From NCBI GenBank assembly GCA_037179515.1, contig JAXCGZ010021020.1, positions 30,743 to 94,742 on the forward strand: 64,000 nucleotides of DNA, read 5' to 3'. The translations under genes were made by a program, and so were the position numbers. Of this stretch, positions 1 to 11,430 are shown piece by piece. Source of the DNA: Halocaridina rubra. Lineage: Eukaryota; Arthropoda; Malacostraca; Decapoda; Atyidae. Positions within the stretch are counted from its first letter, which is position 1, and the number at the start of each line of letters is the position of its first letter. The notes under the pieces were generated by a model. That model was not told the DNA's origin, did no database searches, and saw only the letters and a list, made by a program, of their open reading frames with translations.

Positions 1-179
1 AAGTAACTTTATAAAACATTAAGAAGCATTACACTATTCAACAGTAACACAGCATAACCACATGCTGCCAACACAACATCTGACTCTGTGATCTCAAGTA
101 ATAACAGGCCAATTCCCTCATCAAACATATCTCATGTCAGTCATCTCCATTCCCATTGTGACAAGTGGTGATTCCTCAG
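1..179. other. unassigned AT-rich sequence
   Basis: No motif, open frame or repeat was recognised here. It may be the upstream part of the decayed LINE that follows, but no protein similarity is visible. Confidence 0.3.
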
Positions 180-1422
180 ACGAAAGAGACAGTTCCCTTC
201 AGATGCAGACTTCATGCATTTTATAAATCATCAAACAAATCTTATTATTAAAATTCTCAAGCATTTATCTGCCTGTTGCCCTGACAATGTAAGCAGCATA
301 GGCTTCATCTTAGACACTTGTGACCACAAGGCATACAAGTGTTCACTAACATATCTAACTACAGCTACTCTCACAATACAGTACCCAACATCTGGGAGCA
401 TGATATCATTATCAGGATTCCAAAACCAAACAAAATCTCTACACTGCTCTCTTCACATCCTCCCATTGCACTACTTTGCATTCCCTCCAAAGTCTCTGAG
501 CGACTATTACTGCAACAAATTGCTTCTAGCCCTTCTTATGTGATGATTCTGACCATCACATTCCCTAAACAACCTCATACAAATTAGATACAGAGAATTT
601 TTGATGTCATCACTTCAGCTATGCCAACACGTAAAACACTTTTCTCATCACATTAGACATAAATAAAGCCTTTGACACCATATAAAATTTTCAACAAAAA
701 ATTGCACAATAACACAAAAAATATGATCACCCAACTACGTTACAGGTAGATCTGCACATGTATCATTGTCGGACAGTCATTAAGCATCATAAACTTACAG
801 AGTCCCTCAAAAATCAGTCTTATCGCCCACTGTCTTTAACCTATACGTGCACAGTCTACCCACTCCACACTTACAAGAAGTACATATAGCTTCCTATGCA
901 GACAATATAGCACTTACAAGTACAAATCAAACACAGTCATAGGCCTTCTCCAGCCTTGCTTTAAAATTCTACACAAATGTTTCACCACAAAGAGGCTAAA
1001 TTAGCTCTAGCCAAATATCATCCCCTTAACACACGCAGTCACACACATATTTTAGCATAATATATATTACGTTAATGTCATTTAAGCTACTTGTCACAAA
1101 CATCAAAAGCAAACTGCCACGAAGACTCAAAGCCTTCACATCATTTGCCCTATAACATTTGGACACGGCAAGGAAACCACTACAACATTATGTACATAAT
1201 ATATTTGCTTAGTAATGGAATATGCAAGCCCTGTTCGGACTTCTGACCTCACTAAAACACACAAAAACATCTTACAGACTGTACAAAGAAAATCACCTGC
1301 AGACCACTCACCCCAAGCAACCAAAATCATCAAAGACAAAGAATATCCGAGCATTAAAAGTATGCAAATATTGGGTGCAGCAACCACAATCCTTTTCAAC
1401 TTACAACATTACACACACACAC
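180..1422 (+). pseudogene. decayed non-LTR retrotransposon reverse transcriptase
   Basis: Read across frames, the + strand gives an ordered series of LINE reverse-transcriptase motifs. Around 375-540 there is an NIWEHD.I.IPKPNK stretch followed by a PIALLCIPSKxxERLLLQQI block (the fingers region before the palm). At about 652-690 comes DINKAFDTI (palm motif A), then a VPQ-S.LSPT-like stretch near 805-840, and near 889-906 SYADN, the catalytic YADD box with the second Asp changed to Asn. A thumb-like YASPVRTSDLTKTHK is at 1218-1265. Stops and frameshifts separate the pieces, so no protein can be made. The order and spacing fit a Jockey-type LINE from which the endonuclease is missing or unrecognisable. 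A CR1 element interrupts it at 1423. Family assignment is from memory of decapod LINEs and is moderate. Confidence 0.7.
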
Positions 1423-3399
1423 ACATAATGGGTGTAAAAGAGCTAAGGAGTGGAGAGACAAATGCTGGAAAAGGTATAGGAGGAGAAAAAACATAAATGC
1501 CTGGCGAACCTACAAAAGAGCAAGAAATGACTACCTAAGTAAAAGGAGAGAGGCAGAGAGAGACTATGAGAGGGACATCACCAGGAAGGCTAAAGAAAAT
1601 CCCAAGCTTTTCCACAGCTTTATCAGAGGAAAACTGAAGGTAAAAGAACAGGTTTTAAGGCTAAAGAGAGCGGATGGAAGCATCATTGAGACGGATGAAG
1701 AGATCTGCAAAGAATTGAACAAGGAGTTTCAGTCAGTATTTACAGTAGAAAATACCCCACCCCCTCAGATTGCAGTGATAGAAGCTCAAGGGCCGGTATT
1801 AGAGAATATCAACCTTACAGCCACAGAGGTATGCAAAGCGCTGATGGATTTAGATGTTCATAAAGCTACAGGTCCTGATGACATATCCCCTCATGTGCTT
1901 CAAAAATGTGCAAACACAATATCAGTGGCACTAAGTATCATATTTAAGGAGTCACTGGAGTCGGGGGAGATTCCAAGATGCTGGAAACAAGCAAATGTGA
2001 TACCTATCTTCAAAAAAGGAAGGAGGGATATGGCTCTGAACTATAGACCAGTTTCCTTGACCAGCATAGTTTGCAAAGTTATGGAGAAACTACTAAGGAA
2101 ACATATCTCTCTTCACTTGGAATCCTTCAACTTTTTGTCAGTGAGGCAACATGGCTTCAGAGAAGGTAGATCAACAGTAACAAACTTATTAGAATTTTAT
2201 GATGAGGTAAGCCAAATCTTACAGGAAAGAGAGGGCTGGGCAGATTGCATATTCCTAGACTTCCAGAAAGCATTTGACACTGTTCCACATGGGAGACTTA
2301 TTAGGAAGCTGCAATCAATGGCTAGAATAGGTGGAAATGTTTTGGAATGGATAAAAACTTACTTAGAAGGAAGGGAACAGAGGGTTAGAGTAAGACAGTG
2401 TCTGAATGGAGAAGAGTTAGTAGTGGATTTCCACAGGGTTCAGTTTTAGGGCCAGTTTTGTTCCTTGTATATGTAAATGACCTACCAGAGTCTGTAAATT
2501 CATTCATGAATATGTTTGCAGATGATGCAAAGATTGTGAAGAAAGTAAAAAACGAGAACAATGGTAGAGAACTTCAGGAGGATCTAAATAATCTGCATGA
2601 GTGGTCAGAAATGTGGCTAATGAAATTCAATACTTCAAAATGTAAGGTAATGAGAATGGGTACAAGTGCAAGAAGGCCCAAGCTTGACTACTCGGTGGCT
2701 GGAGTACAACTTCAAGAGACAGAAAATGAGAGAGATCTAGGGGTAAACATACTGGCAGATTTGTCTCCAGAAATACATATAAATGGCATAGTAAGGGCAG
2801 CATATGCATTCTTATCAAATGTAAGGGTAGCCTTCAGGCACATGGACAAGGAAATGTTCAGAAATATTTATGTAACCTATGTGAGGCCAAAACTCGAATA
2901 TGCAGCCCCCTTTTGGAATCCGCACTTGAAAAAGCACATAGCTAAGCTTGAAAAAGTTCAAAGACATGCCACGAAACTGGTGCCAGAAATACGCAATCTC
3001 AGTTATGATGAGAGGCTGAGGGAATTAGACTTACCATCACTCGAAGCTAGAAGAGTGAGGGGGGATATGGTGACAGTCTTTAAATTCCTTCATGGTTATG
3101 ATAGAGTGGATAGGGATCGATATTTTGATATGGCTGGCTCTAGAACTAGAGGTCATAGTTTGAAGCTTCGTAAGAAAACTTCTTCGCAGGATGTAAGGAA
3201 ATACTTTTTCAGTGTAAGAGTAGTTGATAATTGGAATTGGCTAAGCGAGGAGGTAGTTAATGCTATCTCAATCCATAGTTTTAAGGACAGGTATGATAAG
3301 TATCACTAAGTCTAAAATGGAACCGATCAGGAGACGGGAAGATACAAGCTTTGGGCTCTTTCCCGTAAACACAATTAGGTAATCACAATTAGGTAATCA
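1423..3399 (+). mobile_element. CR1-type LINE, 5'-truncated copy 1
   Basis: This segment is nearly identical to 53166-55142 of the near-complete element further right. It begins within ORF2, after the endonuclease, directly behind a (CA)n tract (about 1410-1422), and ends with the family's 3' tail: two direct copies of a 14 bp unit, CACAATTAGGTAAT, at 3370-3397. 5' truncation and a short tandem-repeat tail instead of poly(A) are classic for CR1-clade LINEs. No clear target-site duplication is seen. It landed inside an older, decayed LINE. Confidence 0.9.
1424..3309 (+). pseudogene. CR1 ORF2 fragment: reverse transcriptase (frameshifted)
   Basis: The fragment carries the connector, the whole reverse transcriptase domain and the C-terminal region of ORF2. 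Palm motif A (FLDFQKAFDTVPHG) is near 2258-2290 and the catalytic FADDAK box near 2515-2532. The conserved C-terminal block HATKL.PEIRNLSYDERLRELDLPSLEARR follows at about 2968-3050. Compared with the other copies, four bases (ctca) are missing near 2397, shifting the frame between motif A and the catalytic box. The V of the GVPQGS motif is also F here. The copy therefore cannot make an active enzyme. It ends at the same TAA as the intact copy. Confidence 0.9.
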
Positions 3400-3895
3400 C
3401 TTCAACATCCATTAGACCATGTTTTCACCAGCAAACACATATCTAAAAGAAAAAAAAGTAAAATGTGATTACCTCTTGCCATATTGACTAGTACTTTTTT
3501 TGTTTTTTTTTCTCCTGCTATCAAGCCAAGATGTGCTTAAAATTTTAAAAATATTTATTTCAATGAATTTTTGTGTCAAAATTGTATGGGAAAATGTGTT
3601 AATTTGTCCCTGCAAGTTGTTTAGTTCATAAGTTATGCAACTTTCAAATATTTCTAGGGTTCATGTCTACGTAACAATTATTTGTAATAAAGGGCAAAAA
3701 ACGAACACCGTGGGACCTTATTTGAACCTGTTGCCTGTCAAAATCTTAAAATAGACACTTCAAAGAATTGAATAAAGCAGGTGACAACAAAAAATCCACT
3801 AGGTGCACGTGGACCCCTTCCTCCTCCCCAACTAAAAAGCACTATTCTTGAGACACCATTTCTTTATTTTTTCATATTATCTCTGGAGGTGTCCC
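3400..3895. other. no gene seen
   Basis: AT-rich sequence with homopolymer runs and no convincing open frame, splice signal or named repeat. Confidence 0.4.
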
Positions 3896-4216
3896 GCCAA
3901 ATTTCAGAAGCGGACGACGACTGAGTAAGCTCTACAGTTATTGCTGATTTCTGAGGGTTCTACAGCGCAGTTTGATTCCTCACCGTGGCGAGATTCATAG
4001 TAAGATACAGACATCATTTTAGTGTCAACAGTGCTTTTTGGGGTCTTTTTGGACTTAGTCTGTAGTTTCGAGAAAAAGCTATCTGCCAGTGGTAAGACCC
4101 CATTCGTTTGGCGGACTCGGATTTGCGCATGCGCAGTACGACGTGGGGTGACGTCATGTTGCTTCCCCCTCTCGTTGACGTCTCTCCAAGCTAGTGTTGC
4201 CACCTCACCAGATATC
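3896..4216 (+). promoter_or_regulatory. CpG-rich leader of a LINE with NRF1-like and CRE sites
   Basis: This stretch is richer in G, C and CpG than its surroundings and lies just before an ORF1-like frame. It holds a perfect 12 bp palindrome TGCGCATGCGCA (4124-4135), which equals the NRF1 consensus, a palindromic CRE TGACGTCA (4149-4156), and a half-variant TGACGTCT (4176-4183). Together they look like a TATA-less internal promoter, as expected for the 5' UTR of a LINE that carries its own promoter. The motif matches are seen directly; promoter function is inferred. Confidence 0.45.
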
Positions 4217-4776
4217 ATGGACTATTCTGGACCATCCTCCTTGGCGGATATCGACGCCAACATAGCCCTGTGTGACGAGGATGGCCAGGATATGCGGGAT
4301 TGGCCTCTTCTTCCACCATGTAGACATCAGCAGCCACCAGCTGGGGTTATGTGCTCTCACCCTCATCCTCAACTACTGAACTCTGCCTCCTCTAAACGCC
4401 CCATAGACCATGGGTCTGATTCCAGCAGTGCCTCAACGTCGCCTGCTGCCAAAACTCACAAGACAGACAAGGATGCTGTTCCACATGCAACCTCTGGCAG
4501 TTCCTTGCCCTGCCCTCTTCCTCCTGCTGTACCTTTGTTACCTCCTTCAGCTACCTCTTCATCACTCTAGTCAGCTGCACTCTCATCGCTCCCATCTGCT
4601 GCCCCAGCCTTTGCTCCTCGGACAGATTATGTCAAGCTGGGCTTCCAAGAAAATCCCTCCAGTGAAGTGAAGCTTCGTTGGCTTACTGATGTCACCAAAA
4701 CTTTTCGTCTCAATCGGGAGCTGGCTGAGGTGAAGATGTCTTCGGTTACATCACGCTTTGTCTACATCTCGAGGCG
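4217..4776 (+). pseudogene. LINE ORF1 (gag-like) N-terminal part, truncated
   Basis: From the ATG at 4217 the frame reads MDYSGPSSLADIDAN and continues through a Ser/Pro/Thr-rich low-complexity region (roughly residues 30-117) to an in-frame TAG at 4568-4570. It stays open in the same frame beyond it, giving a conserved-looking block with FQENPSSEVKLRWLTDV and AEVKMSSVTSRFVYISRR. That block resembles ORF1 proteins of Jockey-type LINEs that I recall from crustaceans (FQENP...LAEVK). The frame is cut at 4776/4777, where a CR1 3' fragment joins. Downstream ORF1 (zinc knuckles) and all of ORF2 are absent. The single stop and the truncation make this non-functional. The function would be RNA binding in the retrotransposition particle, by analogy. 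Confidence 0.5.
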
Positions 4777-5237
4777 TCGCACTTGAAAAAGTACATAGCT
4801 AAGCTTGAAAAAGTTCAAAGACATGCCACGAAACTGGTACCAAAAATACGCAATCTCAGTTATGATGAGAGGCTGAAGGAATTAGACTTACCATCACTCG
4901 AAGCTAGAAGATTGAGGGGGGATATGGTGACAGTCTTTAAATTCCTTCATGGTTATGATAGAGTGGAAAGGGATCGATATTTTTATATGGCTGACTCTAG
5001 AACTAGAGGTCATAGTTTGAAGCTTCGTAAGAAAACTTCTTTGCAGGATGTAAGGAAATACTTTTTCAGTGTAAGGGTAGTTGAAAATTGGAATTGGCTA
5101 AGTGAGGAGGTAGTTAACGCTATCTCAATCCATAGTTTTAAGGACAGGTATGATAAGTATCACTGAGTATAAAATGGAACCGATCAGCAGACGGGAAGAT
5201 ACGAGCTTTGGGCTCTTTCCCGTAAACACAATTAGGT
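4777..5237 (+). mobile_element. CR1-type LINE, short 3' fragment (copy 2)
   Basis: The region matches the last 450 bp or so of the CR1 family. An open frame at 4783-5166 encodes the ORF2 C-terminus (KYIAKLEKVQRHATKLVPKI through KDRYDKYH), followed by the conserved 3' UTR and one copy of the 14 bp tail unit. Directly after the tail the DNA becomes CA-rich (5240-5275). The copy is strongly 5'-truncated and non-autonomous. Confidence 0.9.
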
Positions 5238-7708
5238 AAATACACTCATATACACACTCACGCACACACACACACCAAGGAACATTAATGCAGCATCTAG
5301 CACACATTTTCTCACTCAAATGCTGTCACCTCTTCCCCACTTCCACCCCAAACTCACCTCTGCAAACATATCCATACCCAGTTAACATGCCACACCATCA
5401 AGTCACTTAGTGGCTTTCACAATCTCCCAACACCAATCCTTTTGAATCCTCCTTTCACCTTCCCCAAGAGGATAGAGTCCATCTGGGCAGAATGCTACAG
5501 GGACACCACCCATCCCCTCTGATCTCTCAGAAGAAGCTGGACGATTCTGTTAGTCTTGCCCATCCTGGATGTAACATGTCTACTCATACAGTCATACTCA
5601 TTTTAGAAGCCTGAACCTCATATAACCACATTTGCCAAGAACACCACACTCCCTCAGAGCTTTGCGGGAAAGTCTGGAATTAGCTGTGGCATTCCTTATG
5701 GACTTGGGGTTATTTGGCCAGGCAGCTTAAGGATTGTCAACAAGAGGAAAATTTTAAGAAAGAATGGTTAAACCAGTTAGTATATTTGCTCCTTGTATTA
5801 TGGAAATGAACTTGGTAGAAGATATGAAGATGTTGGGCTTTAACACACATCATTACCATTGACATTGAACCAGCTTATATAACCGAACCCTTTCCTCCCT
5901 GATAATAACTAAAACTCCTCTTTTTTTTGCAGGATGCAACTACAGGTGAAAGCATTCAAATAATTGTCACAACAGCATGATGGAAAAGGTAAATATTAAC
6001 AAGGATGTGATTAAAGTACTATCTGCACTGTATACTTAGTATGATGATGATGACCTCTTCTTTGTTTTATGTGTTAATCTGCAAAATTTTTTACTTGGCC
6101 ATGGAGCTTGTGCCTAAAAATTTCAGACTTTACTCTTGTATGTTATAGAAATGACTGAAAGTGGACTAAAATTTTTTAGAGAAACTTACTTTTTGGGTTA
6201 GTTTTTAGATAATGGATTGTTGCAAAACCATATTCTCCTAACTTTTAAGGTAAACAGTTTAATGACATGAGATATACTTGTCGTGTAAAACGTGGGATAA
6301 TTCACGTACAATTGTATAATGGGAATTTGTATGTTCTTTATATATTCCAGTCTATATATTTATGGTTTATTGAGATGTACTATTATGACTTAATGTATTC
6401 CTGTAGCAAACAAAACTCGTACATTATATAACAATCTATAATTTAAATAATCAATTTGTGTGTTAGTCCTGATTATTTTTGTAACTTGAAATTGATATAC
6501 TGCATCTAATTTGGTTATAGTCAAGCGTACTATGTGGAGTCTTGCTTGATGAATGACCTAAGCAGCACTCTTCAGTTAATGCTGTAGACAAGCTTACAAG
6601 ATGACTGTGCTTCAAATGTTCATTATGTAATGCAGCATCTCTTATTATGAGGATATTAAATCGATGAAAAGGAAAACATGGTGAGTATTTCTTTGTTATT
6701 TGCTGATAAGAGAAGCACATGAAATGATTGTTCTTGAGACAATTTGTTGAGGTTTGGCTTATATTGAATTCGTTTGTGCCTTTTTTCTTTTATTTCCTTG
6801 ACAGCATTGCTTCTTAGTATTTTAACCCACACTTTAACCCATTTGAAAGTAAACTTCTTATCACTATTGTAATTGTGTGGGGACCACTGGAGAATAATTG
6901 TCAGCGTGTTCGACTCTGGAGTCAGTAGAACAGCAATCGAGACCACCATGAGTCGATAGAAATGTAGCATCCAGTCTTAATTCCCCATCCACACTTTCTC
7001 TAGGATCAATTTTTAGAATGATCCCACTGAATGACTGAAAATCCTACTTGGGAATGGAAGCTTTTATTAATTGTGACTTATTGAAGATGGTGTTTTGCTT
7101 GGACACTGTACCCCATCGAAGCCATTTGAGTAGCTACAACTTTAACTAGAAAGAAACTATATACACAGTACATATAAGGAACTTGCTTTTTTCTGCTCTG
7201 CCACTCTAACTTCTTTTATCAAATGTTTGTAGTAATAAAAATTTAAGGAAAAGGTCGTCATTACGCAACTACCTTATCCCTTGCAGTCGCCTATGAAGAC
7301 ATACTGGGAAAACGATGGTAGTATTCTTTTTATAAAAAAAATACAGTACTAATGTAGCAGAATGGCATAACATAAGGCAGTTCAAAAGCTTGGAATTTTC
7401 AGCTGCCCTTTTTAATTGTTTCTTTTCACACATTTTATTCTAAATTCAATAAATCAGCTGTTCAGTTGAATGGGTCTAATGAATGGTTATAAAAACCTTT
7501 ACAGTGAAATTTTAATTTACTTAGGGAAATTTTGTACAAAAAGTTAAATAAGCATCCTAAAATAAAAGTGTGTTCATTGTAAGGCTAAAATCTTACACCA
7601 TTCTGAGATTGAACTATCCCATGTATCAACAGAAAACTATTGATTTCTGTACAAATTTACACTCCTGAAGTAAATTAAATTCGTGAGTTTAAAAAATACA
7701 CAACAGAG
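5238..7708. other. unassigned, no gene recognised; one candidate short exon
   Basis: About 2.5 kb with a CA-rich start (5240-5275) and no convincing coding frame. The only gene-like signal is a candidate internal exon at 5933-5988. It is preceded by a pyrimidine tract ending TTTTTTTTGCAG (acceptor AG at 5931-5932) and followed by AAAAG|GTAAAT, a good donor. All three frames of this 56 bp exon contain a stop, so it could only be untranslated or a start-containing leader exon. Everything else is AT-rich. Confidence 0.3.
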
Positions 7709-8439
7709 TACAGGGGGTTCCTATATATCGTCAGGGCTCCATTCCTGACAGCTGACTTTATTTGAATTTCGATGTAAGCCGGAATTCATGTAGATTCGAA
7801 CCTAAGTCCTTCAACCTATGTTAAAAATAAACCATCAAAAACATAGAAAAAACTATGTTCCTAATGGTTCTTAAAAAATTATTAATACTCGTCTTAATAT
7901 TATACCTAAATTGTAAAATTAACATTATAAGATATAGGTACTGTATAATAATGCAACACTTATATACATAAAAATATCTGTACTGTAGTACACTACAAAA
8001 ATATCTGTACTGTAGTACACTACAATATTACTGTATAGGACAAAGCTGTAAGTATGCTGTACTGTGGTTTGCTTGCATAGGGAGGGCGAGAATGGCTTAT
8101 TAGGAGGTGAAAGTTGTAGAGGCAGCTGCTGAGGAGACTGGATAAGGTGAGTCAGGAAAGGCAAAAGAAGAATCAATACATCATATATAGAAAAAGAAGA
8201 CTGTACATACTGTGTTATAAGTTTTCATTTAAAGATTATAAAACACTCTTATAAATATACAATATATCACACTACAGCAAAATAAGTTCTCATTGTAAAA
8301 TTATACAATACACTTATAAATATAAAAATATTACCCTACAAAAAAATAAGTTCTTAGTGTAAGATAATAAAACACACTTATAGCCATTAAAATATTACAC
8401 TACAACAAAGCTGTAAGTATTGCTTACTTTTACTGTACT

Positions 8440-8668
8440 CATGTGGTGTGCTTGCCTAGGGAGGGAGAGACTTGGTCATGGATGCGATCTTTGTCTTTGA
8501 TGATCGTGGCCACGGTCATATGGACTAGTCCGAGATTGCGGCCAATATTTGTAGAAGATTCTTCCTTTTTAGCACGGTTTGCCTCTTTAGTTTTAATTTC
8601 CACAATGATGGCTTTTCTTTCTTAGTGGCACTGCCATCATAACTATCACTAATACGCTTGGGAGCCAT
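8440..8668 (-). pseudogene. Tigger-type transposase N-terminus
   Basis: On the minus strand, from the ATG at 8668, the frame reads MAPKRISDSYDGSATKKEK and then decays. A second frame resumes as a CENP-B-type helix-turn-helix region ending IG..LGLVHMTVATIIKDKD-like. The M-APKR-SDS-xGS-xKK-K opening is characteristic of Tigger/jerky transposases. This part would bind the terminal inverted repeats. No catalytic domain follows. Confidence 0.65.
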
Positions 8669-9104
8669 AGTAAAGTCTGTAACGATCGAACACAACGAGA
8701 GAGCAGACGAAAGGCCTAGACACAATGTGTCGGGCAGGAATAAACTGAGTTGTGCTTCTCCTCCCTCTCCTATTGCCACGTGATTCCTATTTCTTACACT
8801 ACGCTCAGCAAACTATTTTGAATAAAATCGTATTTACATCTTTGCTTTTGGTATTTTTCTTCTTAACTTCAATATAATTTTTCAATATAGCCATCTTTAT
8901 ATAGAAAAATACATAAATAAAGCCATTAACTTGATAAATATGAATACAGCCGTGCATTCGAGTGTAAATAAAATCGTATATACAGCTGAGTGTTTGGTAT
9001 TTTTTCTTTTTAAATTCAATATAATTTTTCAATATATCCAACTATATATAAATAAATAAATAAAGTCATTAACTTGATAAATACGAATACAGAACAGCTG
9101 TGTT

Positions 9105-9323
9105 TGCTACTGTTATAATATGTTGAGCCATTGCAAAGGCATCCTGTAAAATTGTAGGTGACGAGTTGTCTGTTAAAAAATGTACACTTACTTGGAGTCA
9201 ATAAAGTAATGTAAATATTACTTTAATGTCTCCAAGTAAGTGTGCATTTTTTAATAGACAACTCATCAGCCTACAACTTTATAGGAAGCCTTTGTAGTAG
9301 TTCCACATATTATAACAGCTACC
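9105..9323. repeat. long inverted repeat (hairpin), arms about 105 bp
   Basis: The left arm 9105-9210 and right arm 9217-9323 are reverse complements with scattered mismatches, separated by a 6 bp spacer GTAAAT (9211-9216). The best-matching core pairs ACTTACTTGGAG on the left with CTCCAAGTAAGT on the right, and ACGAGTTGTCTGTTAAAAAA with TTTTTTAATAGACAACTCAT. If transcribed it would form a near-continuous stem of about 100 bp. It lies within the repeat array of a Tigger element. Confidence 0.85.
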
Positions 9324-9781
9324 TTTGTATTTGTGCATATTTCAAATAAAATCGTATTTACAGCTATATGTTTGGTATCTTTCTTTTTAAGTTCATTATA
9401 ATCAAATATATAAACAAGTAAATGAATGAAATCAGTAACTTGATAAATATGACTACAGCAGTGCTGCTAGCTGTGTATTTATGTGTATTTCGAATAAAAT
9501 CGTATTTACAGCTATGTGTTTGTTTTTGTTTTAAATGCAATATAATCTTTCAATATAACCAAGTATTTAAAAAAATAAATAAAGCCATTAACTTGATAAA
9601 TATGAATAGAGCAGTGCTGGTAGCTGTGTATTGCTCCGGCGCTTTCACAAACTATTTTGTCGTGCGGTTTAAATTTACCGCACCAGCCAGGTAGATCGAA
9701 AAATTAATTCATTAATAATTTATTAATAATTTTTTTGCCTTTGTCGTAACTCGGAATGATGTTATACGAGGACCTAATGTA

Positions 9782-10170
9782 CTATATTCTAAAACATAGA
9801 AAAATAATCTAAGTTCTTAATATAAGACATAAAAACAGTAAAACTACACTATACAGTATTGCTTACCTATACTTGTGATCAATGACATAAAAATAGCAAA
9901 AGTGCTTTATCCTTAATGATCATCATCACAGTCGAACAGGCTAATCCCAGTGAGAGGCCAATATTCATAGCATTTTCTCCCTCTTCCGAGCATATTACTC
10001 TTTCAGTTTTAAGTTCCATTGTGATATCTTTTCTTTCTTTGCAGCACTCCCATAAAAAATATCACCACTGCGCTTGCAAGGTAGGTCGAAAAATTGATTT
10101 ATTAATAATTTATTAATTATTTATTGTTCTCTGTCGTAATGGCAGAATGTTGTAAATCAGGAACCCCTGT
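9782..10170 (-). mobile_element. Tigger-type fragment
   Basis: Read on the minus strand, 9905-10065 gives another copy of the transposase helix-turn-helix segment (motifs resembling GLACSTVMMIIKDKA). The right edge, TCAGGAACCCCTG|TA near 10158-10172, resembles the terminal repeat of the neighbouring elements. No catalytic domain is present. Boundaries are approximate. Confidence 0.5.
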
Positions 10171-10172
10171 AT

Positions 10173-10606
10173 CAGCTCATGCTACTTTCACCATTTTTTC
10201 ACCATTATCAGTTCTCTTTATTATTGCCAGTTTCATTTCTGTTGAAATGGCATGCCTTTTATTTGAAGCACCACTAACATTTATAGTATTTGGCTTTTCA
10301 CCAGTCATGATTACTACACGATGAAAAAGATATTTCACGATAAAAAGCCTGGTACGCATCGGAGAGTTCCAGTGTCTTTGGGACGCAATCTGAGAACAGA
10401 CCGGAACTTTGTGGTAACAGATCTAGTGCTGCCCGCATCTTGTTAGCAGCTGAATGTCATACTAGGCTCAATCGTCACTGCGCGAAAAGTTTGAATTTGC
10501 TGCCACACGATTTTGTATTTTTTTATGATTTTTATAATTATTTACTTTTTGCGGACTTTGTTTGTATATACAAATGTTCGTAAGTAAGGGAGCGTCTGTA
10601 TATATA
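10173..10606 (-). mobile_element. second Tigger-type fragment with N-terminal piece
   Basis: On the minus strand, 10177-10308 reads MTGEKPNTINVSGASNKR followed by MKLAIIKRTDNGEKMVKVA, the start and first helix region of a pogo/Tigger DNA-binding domain. The right edge GTTCGTAAGTAAGGGAGCG with TCTGTA near 10577-10600 is another terminal-repeat-like end. It is a remnant with no catalytic part. Confidence 0.5.
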
Positions 10607-10882
10607 TACAGGGGGTCCTCAACTTATGTCGTAGTTCTGTTCCTGAAGACATGATGTATCCCGATTTTCAATGTAAGTCGGAACACTCCTGAATAAGAAC
10701 CTAGGTCACCCACCTATGCTATAGCAGTAAGAAAGTTAATAGTCTAAGAATTATATTATATACAGTACAGTATTGCTTATCTTTACTTCTGTGGTTGGCT
10801 TCTACACTGGAAGGGGCATTGCAAGGGAGGGAGAGACAGGCTTATTGGAAGAAGAAAGTTGGAGAGATTGGGGCAGGTGAGT

Positions 10883-11426
10883 CTACAGAGACATTTGAGG
10901 TAAAGGGTACAGGATGAGTTGCTGGGGGCTCACCTTCATGAAGAAACGTTGGAGATGGGTCTGGAAGGATGCTATCATCTTCTCTTCCGAAATATCCATG
11001 TAGCACCGCAGGGAATCCATTACCACTCTTGCTACCTTAGTGTACCTGGCAGTGTTGGGGTCCTCAGCCTCAAACTTTGCCAACCCTTTTGCTATCAGGG
11101 CAAAACCTTCTTCCATTCCTTGCTTGTAAATTTCTTTGGCTCTGGGCTTGGCATTTCTTCCTCCTCTTCAATTAATTGCTTCTCCATTTAAATGAAGTTC
11201 TCAGAAGATAGCTCCTTTCCATGATATTCCTGTATCTCTGTTACATCATCAACCACCACCTCAAACTTAAGCTCCTTCCTCAGGGCAACAGCATTCTTGG
11301 AAACGGCCTCAACTCAAAGTAATGGAAGTCATTCACAAGCTGGGGACACAGTTTCTTCTATACCCCATTCAAGTTTGTCTTCTGAACTTCCTCCCAGCTT
11401 TCAGCAATATTCTTGACATCTTGAAG
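10883..11426 (-). pseudogene. Tigger transposase C-terminal region
   Basis: The minus strand gives FALIAKGLAKFEAEDPN then ARYTKVARVVMDSLRCY and ASFQTHLQRFFMKV. This closely follows the Tigger C-terminus (F.AQDP..ERFTKV....CY....TSLDRFFKK). Upstream, 11200-11426, stop-ridden frames hold LQDVKNIAESWEEVQ-like and VDDVTEIQEYHGKELS-like stretches, the region between the DDE domain and the tail. The piece is separated from the DDE domain by the inserted element at 11431-12321. Confidence 0.7.
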
Positions 11427-11430
11427 AATA

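Larger units (their letters stand above)
7711..9779 (-). mobile_element. Tigger/pogo-type DNA transposon, internally deleted
   Basis: The left end reads TA|CAGGGGGTTCCTATATATCG and the right end, read inward, is TA|CATTAGGTCCTCGTATAAC. These are matching terminal inverted repeats flanked by TA, the hallmark of Tc1/mariner-pogo elements. Inside, on the minus strand, is the transposase N-terminus (8440-8668). The DDE domain is missing, so the copy is non-autonomous. The leader side (8812-9640) is a tandem array of four units of about 145 bp, each starting AATAAAATCGTATTTACA. A long inverted repeat (9105-9323) sits between units 2 and 3. Confidence 0.7.
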
